Assembly (NCBI GenBank): GCA_022842445.1
Contig: JALHPO010000001.1
Coordinates: forward strand, 543,144 to 607,143
Direction: 5' to 3'
From: Nitrospira sp.
GTDB taxonomy: Bacteria; Nitrospirota; Nitrospiria; Nitrospirales; Nitrospiraceae
Length of the DNA: 64,000 nucleotides
Below the pieces are notes generated by a model. That model worked only from the letters and a program-made list of their open reading frames with translations. It was not told the origin of the DNA and made no database searches. Every line of letters starts with the position of its first letter. Position 1 is the stretch's first letter. Positions 20,236 through 29,866 of the stretch are shown here, piece after piece. The translations under genes and the position numbers were made by a program.

Positions 20236-21522
20236 TCATCCTTTGATTCCGGCCTTGCAGCTGACACCATCCGGGCCGCCACTGACGACTACCGATCGGC
20301 CTCCTGCGCGTAACGCCGCAGCCAACTCGCCGGAAAGGGGAAACTCCCGCTCATCAATGACAAACCGATAGGGATCGGTTCCCGTCAGCCCGTACTTGTT
20401 CCGCAGCATCTCATGCTGCCCGTCAGTCAGAATGTGGTACTGCACCTTGGTTTTCAGAATCAAGCCCTTGGCGTCCGACGGAAGTCGATAGGCGAATTGA
20501 TAGTCGCGGCTCGCCAAGGGCAACAACCGGTTATCGTACAACTCCACAATCACCGGCTGCCAGAGAATCCATCGGCCCATCGTAGACGATTGCCGCTCCA
20601 GAACCTTCCCCTGTCCATCCTCCACCGTAAACTCTACCGTAAAGAATCGATCAGGATCTCCGGTGGGAATCTTATGGCCGGCCCCGGCATTGACCAGGGT
20701 CAGCGTAACACCCACCCGATCACCCGGCTTGGGAGCGCCCGTATCGGTCTTCACCTGAATCTCCACCGCCCGCTTGATCATATTGGGGTCGTGCCCGCCC
20801 CGCCACAGGTGTTGCCGGCCCCGGCGGATGGGTCCTCCCACGGCCACCGGCCGCTCAATCTCCGGCATGTGGCAACTCTGACAGATAAAACCGCGCTCCT
20901 TCATCCAGTACTGGCCTTCATACTCCGCATAGGTCCCGCATGGCCCCACGTTGTAGAACTGGGCCGGGCCTGACACGACGTTGTGGCACCGGGAACAGAA
21001 TTCGGCGCTACGGAACGTCGGGTCGAATTTCGTGGGATGTGGTGCAATCGAATCCTCGAACGGTCCCAGGATCACCCCGTCCCGCACATGACAAGCAGCA
21101 CAGGTGACTGATTCCTTCTGATACTCTGGGTCGAAATTCGGATTCGGCTTCTGCTCGGCACGTTCGACTCGGCCACGAGGAATCGCACCGATCAACATCG
21201 GCTGCTGATTTTCCAGCGGCGTATGGCAGTTGAGACACACCCAGATGTTTTTGTCCTTCTTCCAATAGGCCTGAAAGAACGGATCTTCATAGGCGTGCGC
21301 ATGAATGCTGGTTTTCCATTCTTCATAGATCTCGCGGTGACATTGCCCGCAGGATTCTGCCTTCAAGCTCGCGAGCCCGTCAGGGACCTTTTGAAACGGA
21401 ATCGCATGGGCATAGTCATCGCGCAGCCCGAAAATCACGACCGGTTTGACCTCGGTGTAGTAGAGATACACCAACCCGGCCGCCACTACAGCCCCAATAA
21501 CAATTTGGTGCCACCTACGCAT
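20236..21522 (-). CDS. Pentaheme cytochrome c (cytochrome c554-like), membrane-anchored
   Basis: Five CXXCH: CGQCH, CLNCH, CAACH, CSRCH, CQSCH; N-terminal TM; C-terminal beta-domain 'AGHKIPTGDPDRFFTVEFTV'. Confidence 0.9.
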   Translation of the reverse strand: MRRWHQIVIGAVVAAGLVYLYYTEVKPVVIFGLRDDYAHAIPFQKVPDGLASLKAESCGQCHREIYEEWKTSIHAHAYEDPFFQAYWKKDKNIWVCLNCHTPLENQQPMLIGAIPRGRVERAEQKPNPNFDPEYQKESVTCAACHVRDGVILGPFEDSIAPHPTKFDPTFRSAEFCSRCHNVVSGPAQFYNVGPCGTYAEYEGQYWMKERGFICQSCHMPEIERPVAVGGPIRRGRQHLWRGGHDPNMIKRAVEIQVKTDTGAPKPGDRVGVTLTLVNAGAGHKIPTGDPDRFFTVEFTVEDGQGKVLERQSSTMGRWILWQPVIVELYDNRLLPLASRDYQFAYRLPSDAKGLILKTKVQYHILTDGQHEMLRNKYGLTGTDPYRFVIDEREFPLSGELAAALRAGGRSVVVSGGPDGVSCKAGIKG

Positions 21523-21541
21523 CTGACTTCCAATGCTTGCT

Positions 21542-21627
21542 GAGCTGACATGCTGACAGGACAGCAGGCTGACAGGTCCGCACTGTTGAATATCCTGTCA
21601 GCTTGTAGCCTGTTTCCCTGTCAGCTC
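21542..21627. repeat. Imperfect ~35-bp inverted repeat with CTGACAGG sub-repeats
   Basis: GAGCTGACATGCTGACAGGACAGCAGGCTGACAGG versus CCTGTCAGCTTGTAGCCTGTTTCCCTGTCAGCTC, in the spacer between two minus-strand genes. Confidence 0.7.
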
Positions 21628-21647
21628 GTTAGCGTACAGCCGCCTTT

Positions 21648-22592
21648 TCAACAATCTAAGAGTGCCGTGATATGGGCATCCACCGATGCGGCCAGTGCCG
21701 TCAAATTGTAGCCGCCTTCGAGCGAAGAAAGGATGCGGCCCTGCGCATGGCGCAGGGCGAGGCCGGAGACGATGCCGGTCAGCTCCGCATATCCCTTTTC
21801 CGTCAAGCCCATGCTGGCCAGCGGATCATCTTTATGCGCATCGAACCCGGCTGAGATGATGACGAACTCCGGCTTGAACTCATCGGCCGCCGGCACCAAT
21901 GTCTTGTGGAAGATCGCGAGATACTCGTCATCCCCTTCACCGGCTTCCATCGGCACATTGATCGTCAATCCTTCGCCCGCCCCCGTGCCCCGTTCACTCG
22001 CCCGGCCTGTGCCCGGATAATGGGGATATTGATGGGTGCTGAAAAAGAGCACGGAGGGATCGTCCTCGAAGCTGTGCTGAGTGCCGTTCCCGTGATGGAC
22101 ATCCCAATCGACAATCAGCACCCTGGCCACAGAATACTTGCGCTGGACATAGCGCGCAGCAATCGCCACATTGTTGAGCAGGCAAAATCCCATCGCCCGC
22201 CCGGCTTCGGCATGATGGCCGGGCGGGCGCACGGCACAGAAGACGTGATTCACCTGCCCGGCCATAATCGCATCAACGGCGGCCAATGCCCCACCGACTG
22301 CCAGATAGGCGGCATTCAAGGAGCCTGGCGACATCGAGGTGTCGGGATCGAGGGAAACTCGTCCGCCGCCAGGCGACTGGTCTTTCAGCATCGCAAGATA
22401 CGCTGCGCTATGGACCTGGGTAATCCATTCATCTTCGGCCTTGCGCGGCTCGATTCTGGTCACCTTCGCAAGCGTCCCGCTCTGTTCGAGTTGCTGCATG
22501 ATCGCGCGCAGCCGATTGGGCGACTCAGGATGGCCCATTCCCATGTCGTGTTCAAGATAGGCCGGATGGTAGACGAGACCGGTTTTCGCCAT
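21648..22592 (-). CDS. Histone deacetylase/AcuC/AphA family protein
   Basis: 'RPPGHHAEAGRAMGFCLLNNVAIAARY', 'VDWDVHHGNGTQHSFEDDPSVLFFSTHQYPHYPGTG'. Confidence 0.93.
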   Translation of the reverse strand: MAKTGLVYHPAYLEHDMGMGHPESPNRLRAIMQQLEQSGTLAKVTRIEPRKAEDEWITQVHSAAYLAMLKDQSPGGGRVSLDPDTSMSPGSLNAAYLAVGGALAAVDAIMAGQVNHVFCAVRPPGHHAEAGRAMGFCLLNNVAIAARYVQRKYSVARVLIVDWDVHHGNGTQHSFEDDPSVLFFSTHQYPHYPGTGRASERGTGAGEGLTINVPMEAGEGDDEYLAIFHKTLVPAADEFKPEFVIISAGFDAHKDDPLASMGLTEKGYAELTGIVSGLALRHAQGRILSSLEGGYNLTALAASVDAHITALLDC

Positions 22593-22812
22593 AATGCACA
22601 GGTATTGTTACTCGTGAAGCGTATCTCGTTGGTGGCGCGAGACTCGCGAGACCGGCGAGACACGTGTGATAGGCTGAGGCAGTTGTCCGGCCGAGTCCCG
22701 CCTTTCACGCACATCTCGCCCTTCTTGTGGTTTTAGATTAGCACGCAGGAAAGCACGTAGACAACGAGCGTTCTCCACTGCTATCGTCGGTCTTCACAAT
22801 ACGGAGTATCCG

Positions 22813-23130
22813 ATGCCTAATCCAAGAATTGAACCGCTCAAGAAAGTCCTCGCGATCGACCCAAACGACGATGTCGCCTGGTTCGGACTCGGCAAAGCCT
22901 ATATGGACGATGGAAACTTTGAAGAGGCCGCGAAGGCTCTGCGGCAATGTGTCACGGTCAAACCTACCTATTCGGCCGCCTATTTTGCGTTGGCGCAGTC
23001 GCTCCGCACCTTGAACCAGCTCGACGAATGCCGCACCGTCATCGTCACAGGCATCGAGGTCTCGACGAAGAACGGCGATGCGATGGTGACGAAGAATTTA
23101 GAAGCGATGAAGAATTCACTGCCGTCGTGA
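22813..23130 (+). CDS. TPR-repeat protein
   Basis: 'DDVAWFGLGKAYMDDGNFEEAAKALRQCVTVKPTYSAAYFALAQSL'. Confidence 0.78.
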   Translation: MPNPRIEPLKKVLAIDPNDDVAWFGLGKAYMDDGNFEEAAKALRQCVTVKPTYSAAYFALAQSLRTLNQLDECRTVIVTGIEVSTKNGDAMVTKNLEAMKNSLPS

Positions 23131-23720
23131 CCACGCGCCGCTCTTCCACCTCCCCCTTCCAGCTGCCACAGTGGGCTATCCGACTGGCGCGGAGCCGGCA
23201 CACGCCGTTTCTCTCAAAGGAAAGCCGCATGCGGTTTGTCATCGCATTGGCCTCGACCAATGTCGCAAGAGGGACCGGCGGCCCCTTTGGCGCCGCCGTG
23301 TTTGAGCGTACCGGATGGCGGCTGGTGGCGATCGGCGTCAACCTCGTCGAGTCCACCCGTTGCTCTCATGCGCACGCGGAAATGGTTGCGCTGGCCAACG
23401 CGCAACAGACCGTCGGGCGGTTCGATCTCAGCGCGGCAGGATTCCCAACACACGAGCTGGTAACAAGCTGTGAGCCTTGCGCCATGTGTTACGGCGCCAT
23501 CCCCTGGTCCGGCATCCGCAGCGTGCTGTGCGGCGCCCGCGCCAGCGATGCAGAAGCGATCGGATTCGATGAGGGGGCGAAACCGAAGAACTGGGTGGCG
23601 GAGTTCAAGAGACGCCGCATCACGGTCGTCCGCGACCTGTGCCGGAAAGAAGCAGCCGCCGTGCTTCAAGCATATAAGAAGGGCGGCGGCGCCATCTACG
23701 GCGCCCGCAAGACGTCGTGA
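23127..23720 (+). CDS. Nucleoside/cytidine-deaminase family deaminase
   Basis: GTG start at 23127 overlapping upstream stop (GTGA); 'HAHAEMVAL' and 'SCEPCAMCYGAIPWSGI' zinc motifs. Confidence 0.85.
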   Translation: MTTRRSSTSPFQLPQWAIRLARSRHTPFLSKESRMRFVIALASTNVARGTGGPFGAAVFERTGWRLVAIGVNLVESTRCSHAHAEMVALANAQQTVGRFDLSAAGFPTHELVTSCEPCAMCYGAIPWSGIRSVLCGARASDAEAIGFDEGAKPKNWVAEFKRRRITVVRDLCRKEAAAVLQAYKKGGGAIYGARKTS

Positions 23721-23823
23721 TATCTCGACCGCAGACGGGATGCGGTCGAGACATCCGGCCTGATCCACTGTCACATCCCGGCCCGGCGATTGCGCATTAT
23801 CCGCAGACCGGGCGGCCCGATTT

Positions 23824-24687
23824 CTATCCCAGCAACTGCACAAACACCTCAGCTTGCCGTTCGCTGAGCGGCGATGCAGCGCCGGGATTATGAATCAACA
23901 ACCGCACGCGCGGATGAGTTCGTTGAGTCTTAGGACGCTCGACCAGCTCGACGTTCGCCAATCTGGTCCCCGCTTTCGACGGCAGCGGTTCCACATCCCA
24001 CAATGAAATCAGTACGGCGCTGAGATGCCGCAAGCCGGTCAGCAATACGGTGACGGCGCCTGACAATACCTTCACATCCAGCCAGATGGCCTCCGGCCGT
24101 CCACTCTTTCCGCTTTGCAAATCGGCGCGGGGGATGGAGATATGCAGCACGACAGGATCGCAATAGTCGGCCAGCTGTTTCGCCTTCTGTTGAATGCGTG
24201 CCAGAATCCGATGGAGCAAGATCACGCCGCGATCCTCCTCTTCTCCCTGTTCCTCATCTCGCGCGATTCCTCGAAGCGGCATCCGTCGACGCGCCGCCGA
24301 TCCCACCATGGCCGTGACTTCGACCAGAAACCGATCCCGGCCCAGATGGCACTCCAGATCAGCGCTGCGGGTCTTCGATTCAGGCAGAAATGTGACACGA
24401 ACTCGGGCACGAATCAGCTGCGTGGCCAGCTCCAGTTCAGCCAACGCCGATTCTTTCACGCCGGGATCAGAATGGGTGAGGCGATGCAGGAGCCGTCCGA
24501 GCCGAAGATGGCTCGACTGATCGGCACAGTGCCGGTGAAGCTGGGTCAAACGGTCTTCTAGATCGGAAGAGAGCCCTTCTCGTGTCGTGCGTTTCCAGGA
24601 GACGGCGGGCACACCATATCCATCCCGAAAAGAAGAGTAGACCTTCACCGACCGTCGCGATCGCCATCGGGCCATCCCACACTCCAT
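23824..24687 (-). CDS. Hypothetical protein
   Basis: 287-aa ORF. Confidence 0.45.
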   Translation of the reverse strand: MECGMARWRSRRSVKVYSSFRDGYGVPAVSWKRTTREGLSSDLEDRLTQLHRHCADQSSHLRLGRLLHRLTHSDPGVKESALAELELATQLIRARVRVTFLPESKTRSADLECHLGRDRFLVEVTAMVGSAARRRMPLRGIARDEEQGEEEDRGVILLHRILARIQQKAKQLADYCDPVVLHISIPRADLQSGKSGRPEAIWLDVKVLSGAVTVLLTGLRHLSAVLISLWDVEPLPSKAGTRLANVELVERPKTQRTHPRVRLLIHNPGAASPLSERQAEVFVQLLG

Positions 24688-25058
24688 TAGGCCGATGCCG
24701 CCTCATCCTCATCGTTCGATGATTGCCGCAAGAGATCCGGCTGCTGCTTGGCGATCTCCTCATAGACTTCATCCAGCCAGCGGCCGGCACAGCCCAGCAC
24801 TTCGCGTACCAGCGTTTCGGGCTGCCCGGTTCTCTTGATCGTCCATTGCGACACATACTCCAGCAGAGTCTCGCGTTCGAACTGTCGAGTCGAGCACGTG
24901 GCCATCGCAGCGAGTTCGCCCAATCCTGTTTTCAGAATCTCGGCGACCGTGTCTCGCGCATACGAGGTACTGGCCGTCACATATTGGACTACTCGATTGA
25001 GCTCTTGATCTGTCATCATCACACTCACAACCGAGTCGATGCTGCGGGATTTTTGCAT
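24687..25058 (-). CDS. Hypothetical protein, adjacent to 23824..24687 and likely co-transcribed
   Basis: ORF abutting the downstream start; 123 aa. Confidence 0.4.
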   Translation of the reverse strand: MQKSRSIDSVVSVMMTDQELNRVVQYVTASTSYARDTVAEILKTGLGELAAMATCSTRQFERETLLEYVSQWTIKRTGQPETLVREVLGCAGRWLDEVYEEIAKQQPDLLRQSSNDEDEAASA

Positions 25059-25081
25059 CCCTCCCGAACTCTGTCAATGTG

Positions 25082-25277
25082 CTAGCCCGCATTATTCATG
25101 ACAGTTCGTCGCGAAATCGCCAAGCCGCGTCGTGAGACCGGCGCGCGGAGCCCGGAGGACCTGAGGCGTACTCGTGCAGTACCTGGAAGGTCCGAGGGGC
25201 GAGCCCGCCGGCCGCAGGCTTGTCGCAACAGCGGATCGGCGATTGCAGCAGAAGGGTTCATGAATAATGCGGGCTAG
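25082..25277. mobile_element. MITE-like element with perfect 20-bp terminal inverted repeats (family C)
   Basis: CTAGCCCGCATTATTCATGA at 25082-25101, exact reverse complement at 25258-25277; one-end homologues at ~17790-17850 and 30342-30396. Confidence 0.75.
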
Positions 25278-25372
25278 AGGATGGCCGCCCCGCATTTTTT
25301 CTCCTCGCCATGCAGAGGGCAATGGTATGATCGGTCCGGCCCAGAGCCGGTTACAGTTTGAAGGAGAACCGT

Positions 25373-27184
25373 ATGTCAACACAGCTCCCTATACGACGGG
25401 CCTCAACAGCCCCGCGGGCCGCGCGCCCCTCCTATCCCGATCATTGGGACCTGACTCATTTGGTCAAAGATCCGTCGAAGGAGATCGACTCTATCCTGTC
25501 ACAACTTGAGACCGTGGTCTCTCAAGTCGAAGCGGCTCGTCCGACATTGACGCCGTCGATCACCGGTCACGACTTCCAGGCCCTGCTGACACTCAGCGAG
25601 ACATTCGCGCAGGGGTCATCCAAGCTGGGAGCCTATGCCTACCTTCGGTTCTCCGAGAACACCAAGGACGCCGGGGCCCGTTCGCTCAAGGCCCGCGTCG
25701 AAGAACGTGTGACGGCCCTCAGCAATCGCCTGCTTTTTTTCGACCTCTGGTGGCAGAGTGTCGATAGCACCAACGTAGCGCGGCTGATGGCCGACGCGGG
25801 GGACTTCCGCTATCACCTGGAGACGATCCGGCGGTTCAAACCGCATACGCTGTCCGAACCGGAAGAAAAGATCGTCCATCTCAAAAACGTCACGGGCCGC
25901 AGCGCCGTTCATACCTTTTACGATGTGGTCACGAACGGATTGACCTTCACGCTGACATTCGGCGGCAAGAAGAAGTCGGTCAATCGCGAAGGACTGATGG
26001 CGTACGTGCGGAGCCAGAAGGCCTCGGTGCGTCAAGCCGCCTATCAAGAGCTCTATCGGGTCTTTTCAACACAACAAGACCTGCTGGGTGAAATCTACAA
26101 GACGCTCGTAAACGACTGGAAATCTGAAAACCTCGGTCTCCGCCACTTTGCCTCTCCCATTGCGACCCGCAACCTGAGCAACGATGTGCCTGATCAGGCC
26201 GTCGATATGCTGTTGACGTCCTGCGCGAAGAATGCCGACATCTTTCATGCTTATTTTTCGCTGAAGGCAAAAATCTGCAAGATCAAGCCGATGAACCGGT
26301 ATCACATCTATGCCCCACACCGCACAGAGGCCAAGAAATACAAGTACGCTGATGCTGTGCGTATGGTCCTTGACGCTTATCGCGGCTTCTCACCACACCT
26401 CGCCGATCTGGCTGAACAAGTATTTCGCGATCGGCATATCGACGGCCCGACCAGGCCCGGAAAAATCGGCGGCGCCTATTGTTACAGCACAGTCCCGGGG
26501 ATGACGCCCTATGTGATGCTGAACTACACCGGGGAGGCCCGCGACATCGCGACGATGGCACATGAACTTGGCCATGCCGTCCACGGCATGATGGCCAAAG
26601 ACCATTCAGTCTTTACGTTTCATTCCACCCTCCCATTGGCGGAAACCGCCTCGGTGTTCGGTGAGCGGATTCTCTCCGATGCCTTGATGTCCCACGAACG
26701 CAATAAGGCCGTTCGGCAAGGCTTGCTATTGAGCCAGCTGGACGACATCTACGCAACGGTTTTGCGGCAGGCCTATTTTGTGCGCTTTGAAAAGTTGGCC
26801 CATCAGATGGTCGCAGACGGTGCAACCGGCGATCAGCTGGCCAAGGCCTATTTCGATGAGTTGCGCCAGCAGTTCGGCAAAGCAGTGAAGGTGCCGGATG
26901 AGTTCCGATGGGAATGGCTGACCATCCCCCACATTTTCGCCAGCCCGTTTTACTGTTACGCCTACAGCTTTGGAAATTTGCTCGTACTGGCGTTGTACCG
27001 CATGTACAAGGAACAGGGTGCCTCGTTCGTGCCGAAGTATCTGAACCTCCTCGCTACCGGTGGCTCAGAAGCCCCGCAAGCGATCCTGAACAAAGTCGGC
27101 GTGGACATGACCTCCGAAGTCTTCTGGCAATCCGGATTCGATACGATCCGTGACATGGTCGGGCAGTTGGAAGAAACGATGTAA
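25373..27184 (+). CDS. M3-family oligoendopeptidase (PepF-like)
   Basis: 'MAHELGHAVHGMMAKDHSVFTFHSTLPLAETASVFGE' HExxH...E; RBS AAGGAG before ATG at 25373. Confidence 0.9.
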   Translation: MSTQLPIRRASTAPRAARPSYPDHWDLTHLVKDPSKEIDSILSQLETVVSQVEAARPTLTPSITGHDFQALLTLSETFAQGSSKLGAYAYLRFSENTKDAGARSLKARVEERVTALSNRLLFFDLWWQSVDSTNVARLMADAGDFRYHLETIRRFKPHTLSEPEEKIVHLKNVTGRSAVHTFYDVVTNGLTFTLTFGGKKKSVNREGLMAYVRSQKASVRQAAYQELYRVFSTQQDLLGEIYKTLVNDWKSENLGLRHFASPIATRNLSNDVPDQAVDMLLTSCAKNADIFHAYFSLKAKICKIKPMNRYHIYAPHRTEAKKYKYADAVRMVLDAYRGFSPHLADLAEQVFRDRHIDGPTRPGKIGGAYCYSTVPGMTPYVMLNYTGEARDIATMAHELGHAVHGMMAKDHSVFTFHSTLPLAETASVFGERILSDALMSHERNKAVRQGLLLSQLDDIYATVLRQAYFVRFEKLAHQMVADGATGDQLAKAYFDELRQQFGKAVKVPDEFRWEWLTIPHIFASPFYCYAYSFGNLLVLALYRMYKEQGASFVPKYLNLLATGGSEAPQAILNKVGVDMTSEVFWQSGFDTIRDMVGQLEETM

Positions 27185-27220
27185 TCGTCGCGTAAGAGGC
27201 CATGTGACAAGCGTAGCCCC

Positions 27221-28138
27221 ATGAGAATCGTGATCAGCGGCGGAACGGGGTTCATCGGCCGTGCGTTATGCGTATCTCTTTGTCACGACGGACATCAGGT
27301 CAGCGTGCTGACCAGAAACAAGGAAACGGCACAGCAGACTTGCGGCCCCAAGGTCACCGCCATCGAGTGGAATGGCCGAGAGACAGCCACCTTGGCATCT
27401 TGTCTTGAAGGCGCCGACGCTGTGATCAATCTCGCCGGTGCGCCGATTGCCGACGGACGTTGGACCGATTCCCGCAAACAGCTTCTCACGGAAAGCCGGG
27501 TCCTCGCCACTCGATCGCTGGTGGACGCCCTCTCGCGCTGCTCATCAAAACCTCTCACGCTGATTAACGCGTCCGGCATCGGCTATTACGGAGCCAGTGA
27601 CGATCGTGTGCTGGATGAGGGCAGTCAACGTGGGCAAGGCTTTCTCGCCGATCTCTGTGTTGCATGGGAAGCAGAAGCGCTCCGGGCTCAGGAATTCGGC
27701 GCGCGGGTCGTCACGTTGCGGACGGGAATGGTCCTTGGAAAAGACGGCGGCGCGTTGCCAAAGATGTTACTGCCATTCAGACTGTTCGTAGGCGGCCCCA
27801 TCCTGCCAGGTAGTCAGTGGGTGTCCTGGATCCATCGAGAAGACCACATCGGCATGATTCGATGGGCGCTCACGACGCCAACCGTGTCCGGTCCGGTTAA
27901 CGCCGTGGCACCAGAGCCAGTGACCATGAGTCAGTTTTGCAAAGCACTTGGACAGTCGCTCCATCGTTTTTCCTGGCTTCCTGTGCCAGGCTTCATATTG
28001 AACATTGCACTAGGTGAATTGGCGACGCTCATGACCACAGGTCAACGGATCTATCCGGAGAGAGCTCTGTCTGGTGGATATGTCTTCCATTACAAGACAT
28101 TAGCGCCAGCATTGCAGCACATCCTGGCAGCAGAATAG
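27221..28138 (+). CDS. TIGR01777-type NAD-dependent epimerase/dehydratase (YfcH-like)
   Basis: 'MRIVISGGTGFIGRALC', 'INASGIGYYGASDD', 'VSWIHREDHIGMI'. Confidence 0.9.
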   Translation: MRIVISGGTGFIGRALCVSLCHDGHQVSVLTRNKETAQQTCGPKVTAIEWNGRETATLASCLEGADAVINLAGAPIADGRWTDSRKQLLTESRVLATRSLVDALSRCSSKPLTLINASGIGYYGASDDRVLDEGSQRGQGFLADLCVAWEAEALRAQEFGARVVTLRTGMVLGKDGGALPKMLLPFRLFVGGPILPGSQWVSWIHREDHIGMIRWALTTPTVSGPVNAVAPEPVTMSQFCKALGQSLHRFSWLPVPGFILNIALGELATLMTTGQRIYPERALSGGYVFHYKTLAPALQHILAAE

Positions 28139-28220
28139 CGACAGACGTCGGGGGCTTGACAGATACTTGGCACGATGGCATACTGATAACGCTTCTCATA
28201 ATCGTCAAGGAGAGAGCGCT

Positions 28221-28427
28221 TTGTACCTCTGCTTATGCAACGGGATTACAGAGTCGGATGTACGCGAGGCTGGACGGACCGGCTGTGTGATGCCCTGCCA
28301 GCTCAAATCCAAGTTCAGGCTCAAGCACACGGGCTGCTGCGGACGCTGCGCCAAGAATATTGATACGTTCGTCGAAATCGCCGTTCAGGGCGCATCGACA
28401 CCCTGTCCCACCATGTCGGACCGCTAG
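28221..28427 (+). CDS. Bacterioferritin-associated ferredoxin-like [2Fe-2S] protein
   Basis: 'LCLCNGITESDVREA...TGCCGRCAKNI' BFD-like cysteines; TTG start with AAGGAGAGAG upstream. Confidence 0.7.
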   Translation: MYLCLCNGITESDVREAGRTGCVMPCQLKSKFRLKHTGCCGRCAKNIDTFVEIAVQGASTPCPTMSDR

Positions 28428-28575
28428 ACTGCCCCTCAGGTTTCTCACTGCAATCGCTGGTTCGTTCCGTTGAGAATGAAGTTGCGAGTTTCATGCTCCG
28501 GGTTTCGTATTGTCGGAAAACACGTTCCGAAAACTCGAAACCAGAAACCGTATGTTCGGCGAAGCCGGGAACGAA

Positions 28576-29175
28576 CTACTGCGCGGAAGCCCTGCTGATG
28601 AGCTTTGCAACATCTGCGACACGACGGCCCAAGGCCTTGGCCTCGGCCAGCTCTTTCTTGTCGATCCCCGGACTATCACCTTCCGTCGTAGCGGACGCCC
28701 CGAATGCGCCGCCGCCGCTGACGACGATCATTTGATTTCCCAACATCGCGGCGAGAATCGTCAACATCGTGATCTCCTTGCCGCTGGAAATCTGGCCTCC
28801 GGTGGCAAAGGCCGCACCGACCTTGTTCTTCATCTTAAAATCGGGAAACACGCCGAACTTGAACTGCCAGTTGTCGAAGAACGTCTTGACCTCCCCCGAC
28901 ATATTGGACCAATAGACTGGGGAGCCGACAATCACAGCATCAGAGGAAAATAGGTCATCCGCCGTCACCTGGCCGACTCGCTTAAGCACCGCGAGAGTGC
29001 CCGGAACCGACCTGACCCCCTCGGCCACTGCGTCAGCCATCTGCTCCGTATTCCCCGACAACGAATGATAGGTCACCAGAACTTTGACCGGGGGCGAAGC
29101 CTCTTCGGCCCATGACCACGAAGGGGTGTTGAAGATAATGAGGAGAGCCAATACGGATGCGAGGGGGTTACTCAT
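28576..29175 (-). CDS. Exported flavodoxin/WrbA-like protein
   Basis: Signal peptide 'MSNPLASVLALLIIFNTPSWSWAEE', then 'VLVTYHSLSGNTEQMADAVAEG', 'VGSPVYWSNMSGEVKTFFD'. Confidence 0.8.
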   Translation of the reverse strand: MSNPLASVLALLIIFNTPSWSWAEEASPPVKVLVTYHSLSGNTEQMADAVAEGVRSVPGTLAVLKRVGQVTADDLFSSDAVIVGSPVYWSNMSGEVKTFFDNWQFKFGVFPDFKMKNKVGAAFATGGQISSGKEITMLTILAAMLGNQMIVVSGGGAFGASATTEGDSPGIDKKELAEAKALGRRVADVAKLISRASAQ

Positions 29176-29339
29176 AGCACCAGAAACACAGTACACGTAG
29201 TGCAGTCGAAGGCGCCTATGGCGTATGGCACGAAACCGAAAAGCACACCTGTGAGAGCCATATCCCTAATCCGATCACGTGCTACATGCCATCAGCGAGA
29301 TGCTCCGGCCCTCAGTCAAGGGCCTCGCGTTCAATCTGG

Positions 29340-29525
29340 CTAGCGCCTGATCGTCTCTTCTTCCATGTGTTCTTCAACCGACACCTCCGTCAAGGTGCCT
29401 CGGTAGGTACAGCGGTGACACCGGATACGCCACTCTTCAATCCACTTTTCTTGCACATACGACTGCCGGCAGGTTGGACACACAAACACGCCCTTTTTGT
29501 AGAGTACGCGACGCTTTTCTTGCAT
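29340..29525 (-). CDS. Small zinc-ribbon-like protein
   Basis: 61 aa; 'VCPTCRQSYVQEKWIEEWRIRCHRC'. Confidence 0.5.
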   Translation of the reverse strand: MQEKRRVLYKKGVFVCPTCRQSYVQEKWIEEWRIRCHRCTYRGTLTEVSVEEHMEEETIRR

Positions 29526-29688
29526 GACAGCCTCTCTCTAAAATTCGCCTGGAGGATGGCACACTCTCCGCCGGGATTGCAAGAACGAGAGCGCGGATCG
29601 GCGCAGGTCTAGCAGGCTACGGAAAAACTCGGTTTATTCATAAAATGCCAGTGACGTCTTACATATGGCACTGGCATCACAATAACCA

Positions 29689-29809
29689 CAGGATGCTCAA
29701 AACGGCCATCCAGCAAGGCCGCAGCGAGTGAAGAGGCGAGGCGTACGCTTCGGTACGTTGAGCCTCTGAACGATGCGAGAACGCCGCTGGGGGACTTTTC
29801 AGCATCCTG
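29689..29809. repeat. Dispersed ~120-bp element, family B, copy 2 (inverted relative to copy 1)
   Basis: Bounded by CAGGATGCT...AGCATCCTG; shared internal 'CGTACGTTGAGCCTCTGA.CGATGCGAGAACG' segment. Confidence 0.85.
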
Positions 29810-29866
29810 CTAGACATTGCCGGAACCCGCCTTGACTCGGCCTAGACCGGCCGCTACGATGCGCGC

